Position numbers and translations under genes: made by a program. Under the pieces are notes generated by a model, which saw only the letters and a program-made list of their open reading frames with translations, did not search any database and was not told the DNA's origin. This document shows positions 24,152-32,779 of a stretch of DNA of 64,000 nucleotides, piece by piece. Origin of the DNA: Micromonospora purpureochromogenes (GTDB taxonomy: Bacteria > Actinomycetota > Actinomycetes > Mycobacteriales > Micromonosporaceae); assembly GCF_900091515.1 (NCBI RefSeq), contig NZ_LT607410.1, forward strand, positions 744,001-808,000, given 5' to 3'. Every line of letters begins with the position of its first letter. Within the stretch, counting starts at the first letter, position 1.

Positions 24152-25324
24152 ATGAGTGACGCAGTCATCGTCGGCGCGGTTCGCACCCCGGTGGGGCGGC
24201 GCAAGGGCAGCCTGTCCGCCGTGCATCCGGTCGACCTCTCGGCGCACGTGCTGCGCGCGCTCGCCGAGCGCACCGGCATCGAGCCCGGCCAGGTCGACGA
24301 CGTGGTCTGGGGCTGCGTGTCCCAGGTCGGCGAGCAGTCCTGGAACATCGCCCGCAACGGCGTGCTCGCCGCCGGCTGGCCCGAGTCGGTCCCCGGCACC
24401 ACCGTCGACCGGCAGTGCGGGTCCAGCCAGCAGGCGTTGCACTTCGCCGCCGCGGCGGTCGCCTCCGGCCAGGCCGACCTGGTGGTCGCCGGTGGCGTCG
24501 AGTCGATGACCCGGGTGCCGATGGGCTCCAGCGTTGCCGGCGGGATTCCGTTCAGCGACCAGCTCCGCGACCGCTACCGGGGCGTCGAGGGCTTCGCCGG
24601 GGACGAGCCGCTGCCGTTCAACCAGGGCGTGGGCGCCGAGCTGATCGCCGCGCGCTGGCGCTTCTCCCGCACCCAGCTCGACGAGTTCGCGCTGGCCAGC
24701 CACGAGAAGGCGGCCGCCGCGCAGGACGCCGGCGCGTTCGACCCCGAGCTGGCCCCGGTGGCGCTGGCCGACGGCGGCAAGTTCGCCGCCGACGAGGGCA
24801 TCCGCCGGGACACCTCGCTGGAGAAGCTCGGCGAGCTGAAGACCCCGTTCCGCGCCGACGGCGTGGTCACCGCCGGGTCCGCGTCGCAGATCTCCGACGG
24901 CGCGGCCGCGCTCGCCGTCACCACCAGCGAGTGGGCCAGCCGGCACGGCCTGCGACCGCTGGCCCGCATCCACACCGCCGTGGTCGCCGCCGACGACCCG
25001 GTCACCATGCTCACCGCGCCGATCCCGGCCACCGCGAAGGCGCTGCGCCGCGCGGGGCTGGGCATCGAGGAGATCGGGGTGTACGAGGTGAACGAGGCGT
25101 TCGCCCCGGTGCCGCTGGCCTGGCTGGCCGAGACCGAGGCGGACCCGGACCGGCTCAACCCGCGCGGTGGCGCGATCGCCCTCGGCCACCCGCTCGGCGC
25201 CAGCGGCGCCCGGATCATGACCACCATGCTCCAGCACATGCGCGACAACGGCATCCGGTACGGCCTGCAGACCATGTGCGAGGGCGGCGGCATGGCCAAC
25301 GCCACCATCGTCGAGCTGCTCTGA
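24152..25324 (+). CDS. Acetyl-CoA C-acyltransferase (thiolase)
   Basis: 390 residues. Acyl-enzyme cysteine C89 in DRQCGSSQQA, active-site H346 in LGHPLGASGAR and second cysteine C376 in MCEGGGMANA; NEAF motif also present. GGGGAG lies 5 bases before ATG 24152. The family condenses or cleaves acyl-CoAs in fatty-acid, sterol or polyester metabolism. With no beta-oxidation genes next to it, the exact chain-length role is open. Confidence 0.92.
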   Translation: MSDAVIVGAVRTPVGRRKGSLSAVHPVDLSAHVLRALAERTGIEPGQVDDVVWGCVSQVGEQSWNIARNGVLAAGWPESVPGTTVDRQCGSSQQALHFAAAAVASGQADLVVAGGVESMTRVPMGSSVAGGIPFSDQLRDRYRGVEGFAGDEPLPFNQGVGAELIAARWRFSRTQLDEFALASHEKAAAAQDAGAFDPELAPVALADGGKFAADEGIRRDTSLEKLGELKTPFRADGVVTAGSASQISDGAAALAVTTSEWASRHGLRPLARIHTAVVAADDPVTMLTAPIPATAKALRRAGLGIEEIGVYEVNEAFAPVPLAWLAETEADPDRLNPRGGAIALGHPLGASGARIMTTMLQHMRDNGIRYGLQTMCEGGGMANATIVELL

Positions 25325-25393
25325 CGGGCACGACCACGACGGGTCGTCGCCGGGGCGGGCGGAATACGCGTGACTCCGCCACCGGCGACGGCC

Positions 25394-25399
25394 TAGATT
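25394..25399 (+). promoter_or_regulatory. -10 box of a leaderless transcript
   Basis: TAGATT followed by 7 bases and GTG 25407. Confidence 0.55.
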
Positions 25400-25406
25400 T
25401 CGCGGC

Positions 25407-26405
25407 GTGACCGAGACCTCGACGCCGCGAACCGACTGGGCCGACCCGCACTGGCAGGCGACCGCCCTGGAGTGGGTGGCCGACCGGCTCGCCCGGAGCG
25501 GTCGCCGGGTGACCGGCCCGGTCGAACCCCGGGTGCGGCCCTGGTCCCTGGTCTGGCGGGTGCCCACCGACGGCGGGGACGTCTGGTTCAAGGCCAACAA
25601 CCCGGGCACCCGGCACGAGGCGGGGCTCCTGGCCGAGCTGGCCCGGCTCACCCCGGACCGGGTGCTCCACCCGATCGCCGTGGACACCGGGCGCGGCTGG
25701 TCCCTGCTGCCCGACGGCGGCCCGAGCCTGCGGGACACGCTCGCCGCCGAGCCGGACCTGTCCCGCTGGGAGCGGCTGCTGCCCGGGTACGCGGCCCTCC
25801 AGCTCGCCGTAGCGCCGCACGCGCAGCGGCTGCTCGCCCTCGGGGTGCCCGACCACCGGCCGGCGGGGCTGCCGCGGCGGTTCGAGGTGCTGCTGGACGA
25901 CGAGGAGGCGCTGCTGCTCGGCGCGGAGAACGGGATGGATCCGGACCTGCACCAGCGGCTGCGGGCGTACCGGGGGGAGTTCGAGGCGCTCTGCCGGCGG
26001 CTGGCGGACTTCGGGGTGCCGGCGAGCATCCAGCACGACGACCTGCACGACGGCAACGTCTTCGTCGCCGTCGACGGGTACCGCTTCTTCGACTGGGGGG
26101 ACGCCTCCGTCGCCCACCCCTTCGGCACGCTGCTGGTGACACTGCGCTCCGTGGCGTACGCCGGCGAGCTGTCCGCCGACGACCCGGCGCTGCTGCGGCT
26201 GCGCGACGCGTACCTGGAGGCGTGGACCGACCGGTACGACCGGGCCGCGCTGCGCGAGGCCGCCGAGCTGGCGATGCGGGTGACCACGGTCAGTCGGGCG
26301 CTGTCCTGGCAGCGCGCCCTGGTCACCCCCGACCCGGCCCGCGCCGAGTACGCCGAGGCGGTGCCCGGCTGGCTCGGGGAGCTGTTCGCGCCCCTGCCCG
26401 TCTGA
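25407..26405 (+). CDS. Aminoglycoside phosphotransferase-like kinase
   Basis: 332 residues. Protein-kinase-like fold of the APH group: N-terminal VWFKAN (ATP-binding Lys), catalytic loop HDDLHDGNVF and metal-binding FDWGD. Substrate unknown; the group includes antibiotic kinases but also many small-molecule kinases. A second, only distantly similar member is at 59910. Confidence 0.85.
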   Translation: MTETSTPRTDWADPHWQATALEWVADRLARSGRRVTGPVEPRVRPWSLVWRVPTDGGDVWFKANNPGTRHEAGLLAELARLTPDRVLHPIAVDTGRGWSLLPDGGPSLRDTLAAEPDLSRWERLLPGYAALQLAVAPHAQRLLALGVPDHRPAGLPRRFEVLLDDEEALLLGAENGMDPDLHQRLRAYRGEFEALCRRLADFGVPASIQHDDLHDGNVFVAVDGYRFFDWGDASVAHPFGTLLVTLRSVAYAGELSADDPALLRLRDAYLEAWTDRYDRAALREAAELAMRVTTVSRALSWQRALVTPDPARAEYAEAVPGWLGELFAPLPV

Positions 26406-26578
26406 CCGTCCGCTGTGGCGGCCGATTGCTGCCCGGCGCGCGGATCGGAGCCCGGAAGCTCCGCAATGGACGGGGTGGACAGCCCGGCGGCGGCCGGGCA
26501 GGATTCCCCCGGTCGGTGTTGAGCGCGTGTGCATGCCCGCTCCGCCGCCTGACGACCTTTCGCCAGAACGGGGAACCC

Positions 26579-27463
26579 GTGACGATCACCTCCGCTCCGT
26601 CGGGCCTGCGGCGGGCCGCTCGCCGGCTGCTGACCGCCGCCGTGGCCGGAATGCTCCTCGCGACCGCGGCGGTGACCGGCGCGAGCGCACCCGCCCGGGC
26701 CGCCGGCTACACCGGGCCGCATCCGGGCACCTTCACCGGGCTGGGCTTCGACACCTGTACCGCGCCGTCCGACGCCGAGATGACGGCCTGGCTGCAGTCG
26801 CCGTACCGGGCGGTCGGCATCTACATCGGTGGGGTCAACCGGGGCTGCGCGCAGCCGAACCTGACCCGGACGTGGGTGGCGAACCAGCAGGCGGCGGGCT
26901 GGCGGTTCTTCCCGCTCTACGTCGGTCTCCAGGCCCCCTGCTCCGACTTTCTGCGCAGGATCGACCCGGCCCGGGCGTCCTACCAGGGCTGGGAGGCGGC
27001 CAACGACGCGGCGGCCAGCGCCCGCAGCCTCGGCCTGGCGGCCTGGAGCACGATCATCCTGGACATGGAGCACTACGAGGCCGGCGACGCGGCCTGCAGC
27101 GCCGCCGTCAACGCGTTCGTCTCGGCCTGGACCACCCGGCTGCACCAGTCCAGCTTCTTCTCCGGCTACTACACCAACGTCTCCTCGGCCGGGCTCACCG
27201 ACCAGCTGGCCGCCTACTCCCGGCCCGGGTACCACCGTCCGGACATCCTCGACTTCGCCCGATGGAACGGGGAGCAGACCGTCAGCGACCCGGCCCTGCC
27301 GTCGACGTACTGGGCGCCCAAGCGGCGGATGAAGCAGTACCAGGGCGACCACGACGAGACCTGGGGCGGGGTCCAGATGAACATCGACAGCAACTACCTC
27401 GACCTGGCGCAGCCGGCGTACCCGCGTCGGTTCACCGGAACGGTCTCGACCAGCCGGTCCTGA
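26579..27463 (+). CDS. Secreted DUF1906 (Rv2525c-like glycoside-hydrolase-like) protein
   Basis: 294 residues. Signal peptide with RRAARR ahead of a hydrophobic core and an ARAA-type cleavage site near residue 41; the Arg pairs could suit Tat export. The DUF1906 TIM-barrel-like domain follows: GLGFDTCTAPS, GIYIGGVNRGC, WRFFPLYVG, IILDMEHYE, GYYTNVSS and ARWNG. The family resembles GH25-like folds and is linked to the cell wall; Rv2525c of M. tuberculosis is a Tat substrate. GTG 26579 follows a weak ggggaa site. Confidence 0.88.
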   Translation: MTITSAPSGLRRAARRLLTAAVAGMLLATAAVTGASAPARAAGYTGPHPGTFTGLGFDTCTAPSDAEMTAWLQSPYRAVGIYIGGVNRGCAQPNLTRTWVANQQAAGWRFFPLYVGLQAPCSDFLRRIDPARASYQGWEAANDAAASARSLGLAAWSTIILDMEHYEAGDAACSAAVNAFVSAWTTRLHQSSFFSGYYTNVSSAGLTDQLAAYSRPGYHRPDILDFARWNGEQTVSDPALPSTYWAPKRRMKQYQGDHDETWGGVQMNIDSNYLDLAQPAYPRRFTGTVSTSRS

Positions 27464-27467
27464 CCCT

Positions 27468-27502
27468 GCCTGCAAGTCGCACCCAGGGTGCGACTTGCAG
27501 GC
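27468..27502. terminator. 35-bp near-perfect palindrome
   Basis: gcctgcaagtcgcaccc, one base, then its exact reverse complement (27486-27502). It begins 4 bases after the DUF1906 stop codon and lies ~63 bases before the next gene. Terminator most likely; operator possible. Confidence 0.65.
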
Positions 27503-27565
27503 GTGGAACTTCCAAAATGCCGTAGTGACCCACATCACCGCAGGTCACGGCTCGTTGTGCAGGTC

Positions 27566-28078
27566 ATGGACGTCTTCTCCCGAACGTTCCTTCCCGCCGC
27601 CGCCGAGACCGGCCTGGCGGTCCAGACCGTGAGCCGGCACATGCCGATCTTCCGGCAGTGCGTGGGCTCCGGCGACGCCACCATCCTGGTCGCCCGGTGC
27701 GGTCGCCCCGACCGGCCGGTGGCCGGCGAATACCTCCTCCTGCTCACCCACCGCCGGATGGTGGTCACCCAGCAGACCCGGGTGCTGCACCGGCTCCGCC
27801 TGCACCTCAACACCGAGCTGCGCGAGCTGAGCAACGTGACCTGGAGCCCGGACCCGCGCTCGCAGTCGGTCGACCTGGCCGCCACCGCGATCGACGGCGT
27901 CCGCGAGCGGTTCGTCATCCACACCCAGCACCCGAAGCAGGTGTGGCAGCTCGACACGCTGCTGAACCACGCGTTCCGTACCCGGCTGCGCACGCCGAAG
28001 GAGCGGGTCCTCGCCACCATCGGCGAGGCGCCCACCACCGCCGGTGGCCCGGTGCTGCGGCCCGTGCCGGCCCGCTGA
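27566..28078 (+). CDS. Hypothetical protein, 170 residues
   Basis: From ATG 27566 (MDVFSRTF...); GTG 27557 is an in-frame alternative. No signal peptide or membrane helix. The segment GEYLLLLTHRRMVVTQQTRVLHR followed by LHLNTELRELSNVTW has the look of a PH-like fold, and HPKQVWQLDTLLNHAFR of its C-terminal helix, but I do not recognise a named family. It ends 68 bases before the response regulator gene. Confidence 0.7.
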   Translation: MDVFSRTFLPAAAETGLAVQTVSRHMPIFRQCVGSGDATILVARCGRPDRPVAGEYLLLLTHRRMVVTQQTRVLHRLRLHLNTELRELSNVTWSPDPRSQSVDLAATAIDGVRERFVIHTQHPKQVWQLDTLLNHAFRTRLRTPKERVLATIGEAPTTAGGPVLRPVPAR

Positions 28079-28081
28079 CCG

Positions 28082-28102
28082 CATCCTTACCTGACCCGAA
28101 CA
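28082..28102 (+). promoter_or_regulatory. 21-bp repeat, copy 1: candidate binding site of the adjacent regulator
   Basis: The sequence beginning catccttacctgacccg is identical over 21 bases to 30287-30307. This copy ends 44 bases before the GTG of the response regulator gene, the right place for autoregulation. Confidence 0.55.
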
Positions 28103-28146
28103 CAGCCGTACGTCGGCGGTGACCGCCGGTCGGTCATCATGGGCCG

Positions 28147-28839
28147 GTGACCGTCGACGCCCCGCAGCGCGGACTCGTCCTCGTGGTGGAGGACGAGCCG
28201 GCCATCGCCGACCTGGTCCGGCTCTACCTGAGCCGGGACGGCTTCGGCGTACACCTGGAACGGGACGGCACGGCCGGCCTGGCCGCCGCCCGCCGGCTGC
28301 GCCCGGTGGCCTGCGTACTCGACATCACGCTGCCCGGCCTGGCCGGCACGGAGATCTGCCGTCGGCTGCGCGAGGCCGGCGACTGGACGCCGGTCATCTT
28401 CCTCACCGCCCGCGACGACGAGGTCGACCGGATCGTCGGGCTGGAACTCGGGGCGGACGACTACGTCACCAAGCCGTTCAGTCCCCGAGAACTCGTCGCC
28501 CGGGTCCGCGCGGTGCTGCGCCGTACGGCCGGCGCGCCCGAGGGGGTGGAGCGCGCCCGGACGGTCGGCGCGGTCACCCTCGACCCGGCCCGCCGCACGG
28601 TCACCGCCGGCGGCGCCCCCGTTCAGCTCACCTCCACCGAGTTCGACCTGCTCGCCCACCTGATGGCCAGACCGGGCCGGGTCTTCACCCGGGAGGAACT
28701 GCTGGCCGGGGTCTGGGGGTACGCGGCACACGCCGGCACCCGCACCGTCGACGTGCACGTGGCGCAGGTCCGGGCCAAGCTCGGCGCGGCCGGTGTGATC
28801 CGCACCCACCGCGGCGTCGGGTACGCGGCCGATGGCTGA
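28147..28839 (+). CDS. OmpR-family response regulator
   Basis: 230 residues. Receiver domain: E15/D16, phospho-acceptor D59 (LDITLPG), T87 and K109 (YVTKPF). Winged-helix DNA-binding domain: LTSTEFDLLAHLM, FTREELLAGVWG, RTVDVHVAQVRAKLG and RTHRGVGYA. Overlaps the following sensor kinase gene by 8 bases (ATGGCTGA), so the two are one operon. A 21-bp repeat ahead of this gene recurs ahead of the lipoprotein gene, which suggests both are its targets. Confidence 0.93.
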   Translation: MTVDAPQRGLVLVVEDEPAIADLVRLYLSRDGFGVHLERDGTAGLAAARRLRPVACVLDITLPGLAGTEICRRLREAGDWTPVIFLTARDDEVDRIVGLELGADDYVTKPFSPRELVARVRAVLRRTAGAPEGVERARTVGAVTLDPARRTVTAGGAPVQLTSTEFDLLAHLMARPGRVFTREELLAGVWGYAAHAGTRTVDVHVAQVRAKLGAAGVIRTHRGVGYAADG

Positions 28840-30316
28840 CCCCGGCCGGCCGCGCCCCGACCGGCCGCACGAGCCCACCGTCGCGCTGCCGGTGCTCGGA
28901 CCCCGGCCCGCACCCGCGCCCGCGCCCCGGCGTCGCCGGATCACCGACACCCTCACCGCCCGCGCGGTCCTGGTCACCTGCGCGGTGGCGCTGGTCTCCG
29001 TGCTGGTCACCGCCCTGGTCGCGGTCCCCCTGGCGGTACGCGGCGCGGAGCGCCGCGACCAGGCGGCGCTCGCCGCGCAGGCGCGCCTCGCCGCCGACGT
29101 GCTGCGGGTACGTCCGGTGCGGCAGCGGGACGCCGCCGGCGACCGACTGATCCGCCAGCTCCGCCAGCAGGAGATCGAGGTGTACGTCGTGCGCGCCGGC
29201 ACCGTCGACCGCCCCGGGCTGCCCCGGCAGGTGGTGAACCGGATCTCCGCCGGCAAGGACGTCTCCGGCCGGCGGCTGGTCGACGGCCGGCGTGCCCTGG
29301 TGGAGGGGCGGGCGCTGCCCGGCGGGGACGGCGTGGTGCTCACCCGGGCCACGACCAGCGGTCCCTGGCGGGAGGTGCTGCGCAGTCTCTGGCTGCCGTT
29401 GCTCGCCGGGCTCGCCGCCGGGCTCGCCGCCGGACTGCTCCTCGCCCGCCGGCTGGCCCGGCCGATCCGGCACGCCGCCGACGCCGCCGCCCGGCTGCGC
29501 GCCGGCGACCGGGCGGTACGCGTACCGGTGGAGCCGCCGGACGAGGTCGCCGACCTGGCGTACGCGCTGAACGGGCTGGCCGCCGCGCTGGCCACCAGCG
29601 AGGGACGGCAGCGGGAGTTCCTGCTCTCCGTCTCGCACGAGCTGCGCACCCCGCTGACCGCGATCCGGGGCTGGGCCGAGGCGCTGGCCGACGGGGTGAT
29701 CGGCGCGGACGAGGCGCCCGGCACGGGACGGACCATGCTCGCCGAGGCGGAGCACCTGGACCGGCTGGTCAGCGACCTGCTGGCGCTGGCCCGACTGGAG
29801 GCCGCCGACTTCCCGCTGGAACCGGTCCCGGTCGACCTCACCCGGCTGGCCGTCGACGCCGAGCGCACCTGGTCGGACCGGTGCGCGGCGGTCGGGGTGC
29901 CGTTCCGGCTGGAGGCGCCGGACACGTCGGTGCCCGCGTACACCGATCCGGGACGGATCCGGCAGGTGGTGGACGGGCTGCTGGAGAACGCGCTGCGGGT
30001 CGTACCTCCGGGGGCGCCGGTGGTGCTCGCGGTCCGGCCGGCGGGCGCGGATCCGGCGGCCGGCGGGGTGGTGGAGGTCCGCGACGGCGGGCCCGGCTTC
30101 ACCGACGACGACCTGGCGGTGGCCTTCGAGCGCGGGGCGCTGCACCAGCGCTACCGGGGGGTGCGCAAGGTGGGCAGCGGACTCGGGCTGGCGCTCGCCG
30201 CCGGCCTGGTCCGCCGACTGGGCGGCGAGATCGTCGCCGGGCACGCCGTCGAGGGCGGGGCGGCGTTCACCGTCCGGCTGCCCGCCCATCCTTACCTGAC
30301 CCGAACATCGGCCTGA
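28832..30316 (+). CDS. Sensor histidine kinase (HAMP-HisKA-HATPase)
   Basis: 494 residues. A Pro-rich cytoplasmic N-terminus, membrane helix ~45-70, an extracytoplasmic loop of ~110 residues, membrane helix ~180-205, HAMP, HisKA with SVSHELRTPLTAIRGW, and HATPase with LLENALRV, VRDGGPGF and GSGLGLALA. Partner of the preceding regulator. Its final codons (AHPYLTRTSA) are encoded by the second copy of the 21-bp repeat, so a likely DNA-binding site is embedded in coding sequence here. Confidence 0.93.
   Translation: MADPGRPRPDRPHEPTVALPVLGPRPAPAPAPRRRRITDTLTARAVLVTCAVALVSVLVTALVAVPLAVRGAERRDQAALAAQARLAADVLRVRPVRQRDAAGDRLIRQLRQQEIEVYVVRAGTVDRPGLPRQVVNRISAGKDVSGRRLVDGRRALVEGRALPGGDGVVLTRATTSGPWREVLRSLWLPLLAGLAAGLAAGLLLARRLARPIRHAADAAARLRAGDRAVRVPVEPPDEVADLAYALNGLAAALATSEGRQREFLLSVSHELRTPLTAIRGWAEALADGVIGADEAPGTGRTMLAEAEHLDRLVSDLLALARLEAADFPLEPVPVDLTRLAVDAERTWSDRCAAVGVPFRLEAPDTSVPAYTDPGRIRQVVDGLLENALRVVPPGAPVVLAVRPAGADPAAGGVVEVRDGGPGFTDDDLAVAFERGALHQRYRGVRKVGSGLGLALAAGLVRRLGGEIVAGHAVEGGAAFTVRLPAHPYLTRTSA
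30287..30307 (+). promoter_or_regulatory. 21-bp repeat, copy 2: candidate operator inside the kinase 3' end
   Basis: Exact copy of 28082-28102, ending 65 bases before the ATG of the lipoprotein gene. It overlaps the last codons of the sensor kinase gene. Confidence 0.55.
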
Positions 30317-30372
30317 CGCGGCGCCCATCGGGCCGCGCGACGCTGAGAGCACCACGGACGAGAGGGAGTGTC

Positions 30373-30975
30373 ATGGCACGTCAGGGATTCGCCGTCGCCA
30401 CCACGTCGCTGCTCGCGGCGATCGCGCTGGGCCTCACCGGCTGCGGCCCGGCCCAGGTCGCCGACGGTACGGCGCAGCAGGCCGCGGTCGACGTCGCCGC
30501 GGCGATGGGCGTGGAGGGACAGGCGCTCGCCGCCATGGGCTTCGACCCGACCGAGCTGGAGCTGGTGGCCGCTCCCGCGCCGTCGGCCTCCGGATCGGCC
30601 GAGCCGGAGGCCGGTCCGAAGGGCAAGCGCGGTGAGCGGGCCGAGGAGTGGCGCAAGCGTCGCCAGGCCCGGGTGCTGCTGCGGAAGAACACCCTGCACG
30701 GCGAGGTCGTCGTGCAGACCAAGGACGGCGGCACCAGGACGGTCGTGGTGCAGCGCGGCGAGGTCACCGCGGTCGACGGTGACTCGGTGACCGTGAAGTC
30801 CACCGACGGCTTCACCCTGACCTGGATGTTCGGCGACAAGCTCCGGGTGATCGAGCGGCGGACGACGATCCAGTCGAGCGACGTCAAGGTCGGCACGAGG
30901 ATCGGTGTCGCCGGCGCCAAGGACGGCGACGCCACCGTCGCCCGGCTGATCGTGGTGCCGTTGAAGCAGCAGTAG
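30373..30975 (+). CDS. Lipoprotein under probable control of the adjacent two-component system
   Basis: 200 residues from ATG 30373, with GAGGGAG upstream. Signal peptide with lipobox LTGC (C24). A charged linker with KGKRGERAEEWRKRRQAR follows; then a C-terminal beta-rich domain (residues ~110-200) with VVVQRGEVTAVDGDSVTV and KVGTRIGVAGAKDGD, resembling DUF5666-type domains. Anchored outside the membrane. It could be the sensed accessory or an output of the kinase-regulator pair upstream (inference from the shared 21-bp repeat and gene order). Confidence 0.8.
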   Translation: MARQGFAVATTSLLAAIALGLTGCGPAQVADGTAQQAAVDVAAAMGVEGQALAAMGFDPTELELVAAPAPSASGSAEPEAGPKGKRGERAEEWRKRRQARVLLRKNTLHGEVVVQTKDGGTRTVVVQRGEVTAVDGDSVTVKSTDGFTLTWMFGDKLRVIERRTTIQSSDVKVGTRIGVAGAKDGDATVARLIVVPLKQQ

Positions 30976-30993
30976 GGCGGGCAGACCCGGAAC

Positions 30994-31023
30994 GGAGCCG
31001 GCGCGGATCACCGCGCCGGCTCC
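30994..31023. terminator. 13-bp perfect hairpin between convergent genes
   Basis: ggagccggcgcgg / ccgcgccggctcc with loop atca. Confidence 0.8.
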
Positions 31024-31029
31024 GCGCGG

Positions 31030-32628
31030 TCAGTAGACCCGGGACCCGATGAAGTCATCGTGCCCGTACCCGACCGGGTTGGCGAACGACCGGGACTCGA
31101 AGGACCACTGCTGCCGGCTGCTGGTGGAGCAGCCGGCCAGCCGCAGCCGCGGGGTGCCCAGCCACGGGTTGTCGAACGCCACGCAGAGGTTGGTCGCGCC
31201 GGCCGGCTTGAGCTGGTTGCCGGCGAAGACGAACTTCTGGTTGGCGCCGCCGTGGCAGTCATAGATGTTGATCGCCGTGCCGGCGGTCAGCGAGCCGCCC
31301 GCCACGTCCAGGCAGCGGTCGTGTGACAGCTCCGAGTGCAGCGACTGGCGGGCCGGGTCGTACCAGAAGCCCTGGTTCCGGCCGCCGTGGCAGGCGTACG
31401 ACTGCTGGACGGTGCCGTTGCGCGAGTCGTACCCCCTGCCGTCCACGCAGGTGCCGGTGGCGACGTTGCGCAGCTGCTTGAACTCCAGCAGCCCGGGCTG
31501 GAGCACCCCGGTGCCGGCGCTGGCCGGGTCCACGCAGGTGGCCCGCTGGAGGCCTGCGTTCCAGAACTGGGTGATGCACTGGGCGAACATGCCGTGCCCG
31601 CGGATGTTGGGGTGGAACGACTGCCGGGCGGCGTTCTCGTCCCAGATCCCCACCTCGATGTAGAGACCGCGGACCGAGGTGTTGTCGGTGCAGACCTCGT
31701 GGCCGTGGAAGAGCCGGCTGGCGTCCAGGTAGCGGGTGCCGGTGTTGCTGGCCGCCGCCCGCAGCGCCGACTCGAACAGCGGCACCGCCTTGTTCCGCGC
31801 GAACGCGGCGTCGGCCAGGTAGAGCAGGCAGCCGCCGCCGTACCAGCCGGGGAAGTCCGGGTTGTCCTCCACGTCCGGGCTGCCCGGGCTGGGGTACGAC
31901 ATCAGCACCAGCTCGTAGTCCGACCCCAGGTAGCCGGCGTCGGTCATGGTCTGCCGGATGGAGGTGAGCGCCTCCTGGACCGCGCGCCGGCTGCCGTCGG
32001 TGCGGATGGTCCACTGGTCGGTGTAGGTCGGGTAGCAGGGGCCCTGGAAGAAGACCCGGCGTACGGCGCAGTCGGTGGCGACCGGTCCGAACTGGATCGT
32101 GCCGTCGCCGTTGGCGCCGACCATCACCCAGATCAGCTTGACGTGCGTGTTGCGCGCCTTGATCGCCAGGTAGTCGCCCTGGTTGAGCTCGTTGTGCTGG
32201 GTGGGGCCGCCGGCGACCAGGTTCCACGGGGTGGCGCCGGAGCAGGCGAGGTTGTAGCGGGTGTCGGACGGGATGCCGGTGCGGAACACCGCCTGGTCGT
32301 ACGAGCGGTCGCACCAGTTGCCGTTCTGGTGGGTGCCGGGCACGTAGTTGCCCACACCCTCGCCGGAGATCTCGCTGTCGCCCATGGTGACCAGGGCGGT
32401 GCGGCGCTGCTCCAGCGGCCGGATCTCCGGTGAGCCGTAGAGCGCGGTGGCCTCGGCGGCGCGGACCGCTTCGAGGCTCGTCGGGAGTGGCTGAACGGTC
32501 GGACGGTCGTCGGCGGCGGCCGGGGACGCCGGCCCGAGGAGCATGGGCAGGACGAGGGCGGCGGCGGAGACGACGGTGAGTGCCCGCCGTCGGATCGCCG
32601 GTGCGCGCCTGGTGGGGGTGCCAAGCAT
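31030..32628 (-). CDS. Secreted SGNH/GDSL-type hydrolase with ricin-B lectin domain
   Basis: 532 residues from ATG 32628, with AAAGGAG upstream. Signal peptide to ~residue 39 (PAAA-DD). The esterase-like domain has GDS at 83-85 (MGDSEISGEG), a block with VMVGANGDG and SFHPNIRGHG near its end as the Asp/His block equivalent. The C-terminal ~140 residues form a ricin-B-type trefoil with repeated Q-x-W-like motifs (NQGFWYDP, NQKFVFAG, RQQWSFES) and paired Cys. Probably an extracellular carbohydrate esterase or lipase targeted to a polysaccharide. Confidence 0.88.
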   Translation of the reverse strand: MLGTPTRRAPAIRRRALTVVSAAALVLPMLLGPASPAAADDRPTVQPLPTSLEAVRAAEATALYGSPEIRPLEQRRTALVTMGDSEISGEGVGNYVPGTHQNGNWCDRSYDQAVFRTGIPSDTRYNLACSGATPWNLVAGGPTQHNELNQGDYLAIKARNTHVKLIWVMVGANGDGTIQFGPVATDCAVRRVFFQGPCYPTYTDQWTIRTDGSRRAVQEALTSIRQTMTDAGYLGSDYELVLMSYPSPGSPDVEDNPDFPGWYGGGCLLYLADAAFARNKAVPLFESALRAAASNTGTRYLDASRLFHGHEVCTDNTSVRGLYIEVGIWDENAARQSFHPNIRGHGMFAQCITQFWNAGLQRATCVDPASAGTGVLQPGLLEFKQLRNVATGTCVDGRGYDSRNGTVQQSYACHGGRNQGFWYDPARQSLHSELSHDRCLDVAGGSLTAGTAINIYDCHGGANQKFVFAGNQLKPAGATNLCVAFDNPWLGTPRLRLAGCSTSSRQQWSFESRSFANPVGYGHDDFIGSRVY

Positions 32629-32668
32629 CGACGCACTCCTTTCCGCTCGATCGCAGGACGTCGATCGA

Positions 32669-32684
32669 GTTACCGGACGGTAAC
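32669..32684. promoter_or_regulatory. Dyad upstream of the SGNH hydrolase gene
   Basis: GTTACCG-ga-CGGTAAC: perfect 7-bp arms, 41 bases upstream of the start codon. Candidate operator of an unlinked repressor. Confidence 0.4.
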
Positions 32685-32779
32685 GCGCGCGATGCACGGA
32701 TGTGAATATGTCTCGGAAAGGTTTCCGCCATCTGCGCGGCGCGTGCCTTCCCCTGGCGGGCTGGCCGGGGGTGGGGCGG

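Noticed and set aside
25407..26405. Firm call as an antibiotic resistance gene
   Set aside because: The APH fold is shared by many small-molecule kinases and no resistance or biosynthesis context is present.
23990..27538. 1182-residue open frame on the minus strand
   Set aside because: Covers thiolase, kinase-like and DUF1906 genes on the other strand, all of which have clear active-site motifs; the long frame is a G+C artefact.
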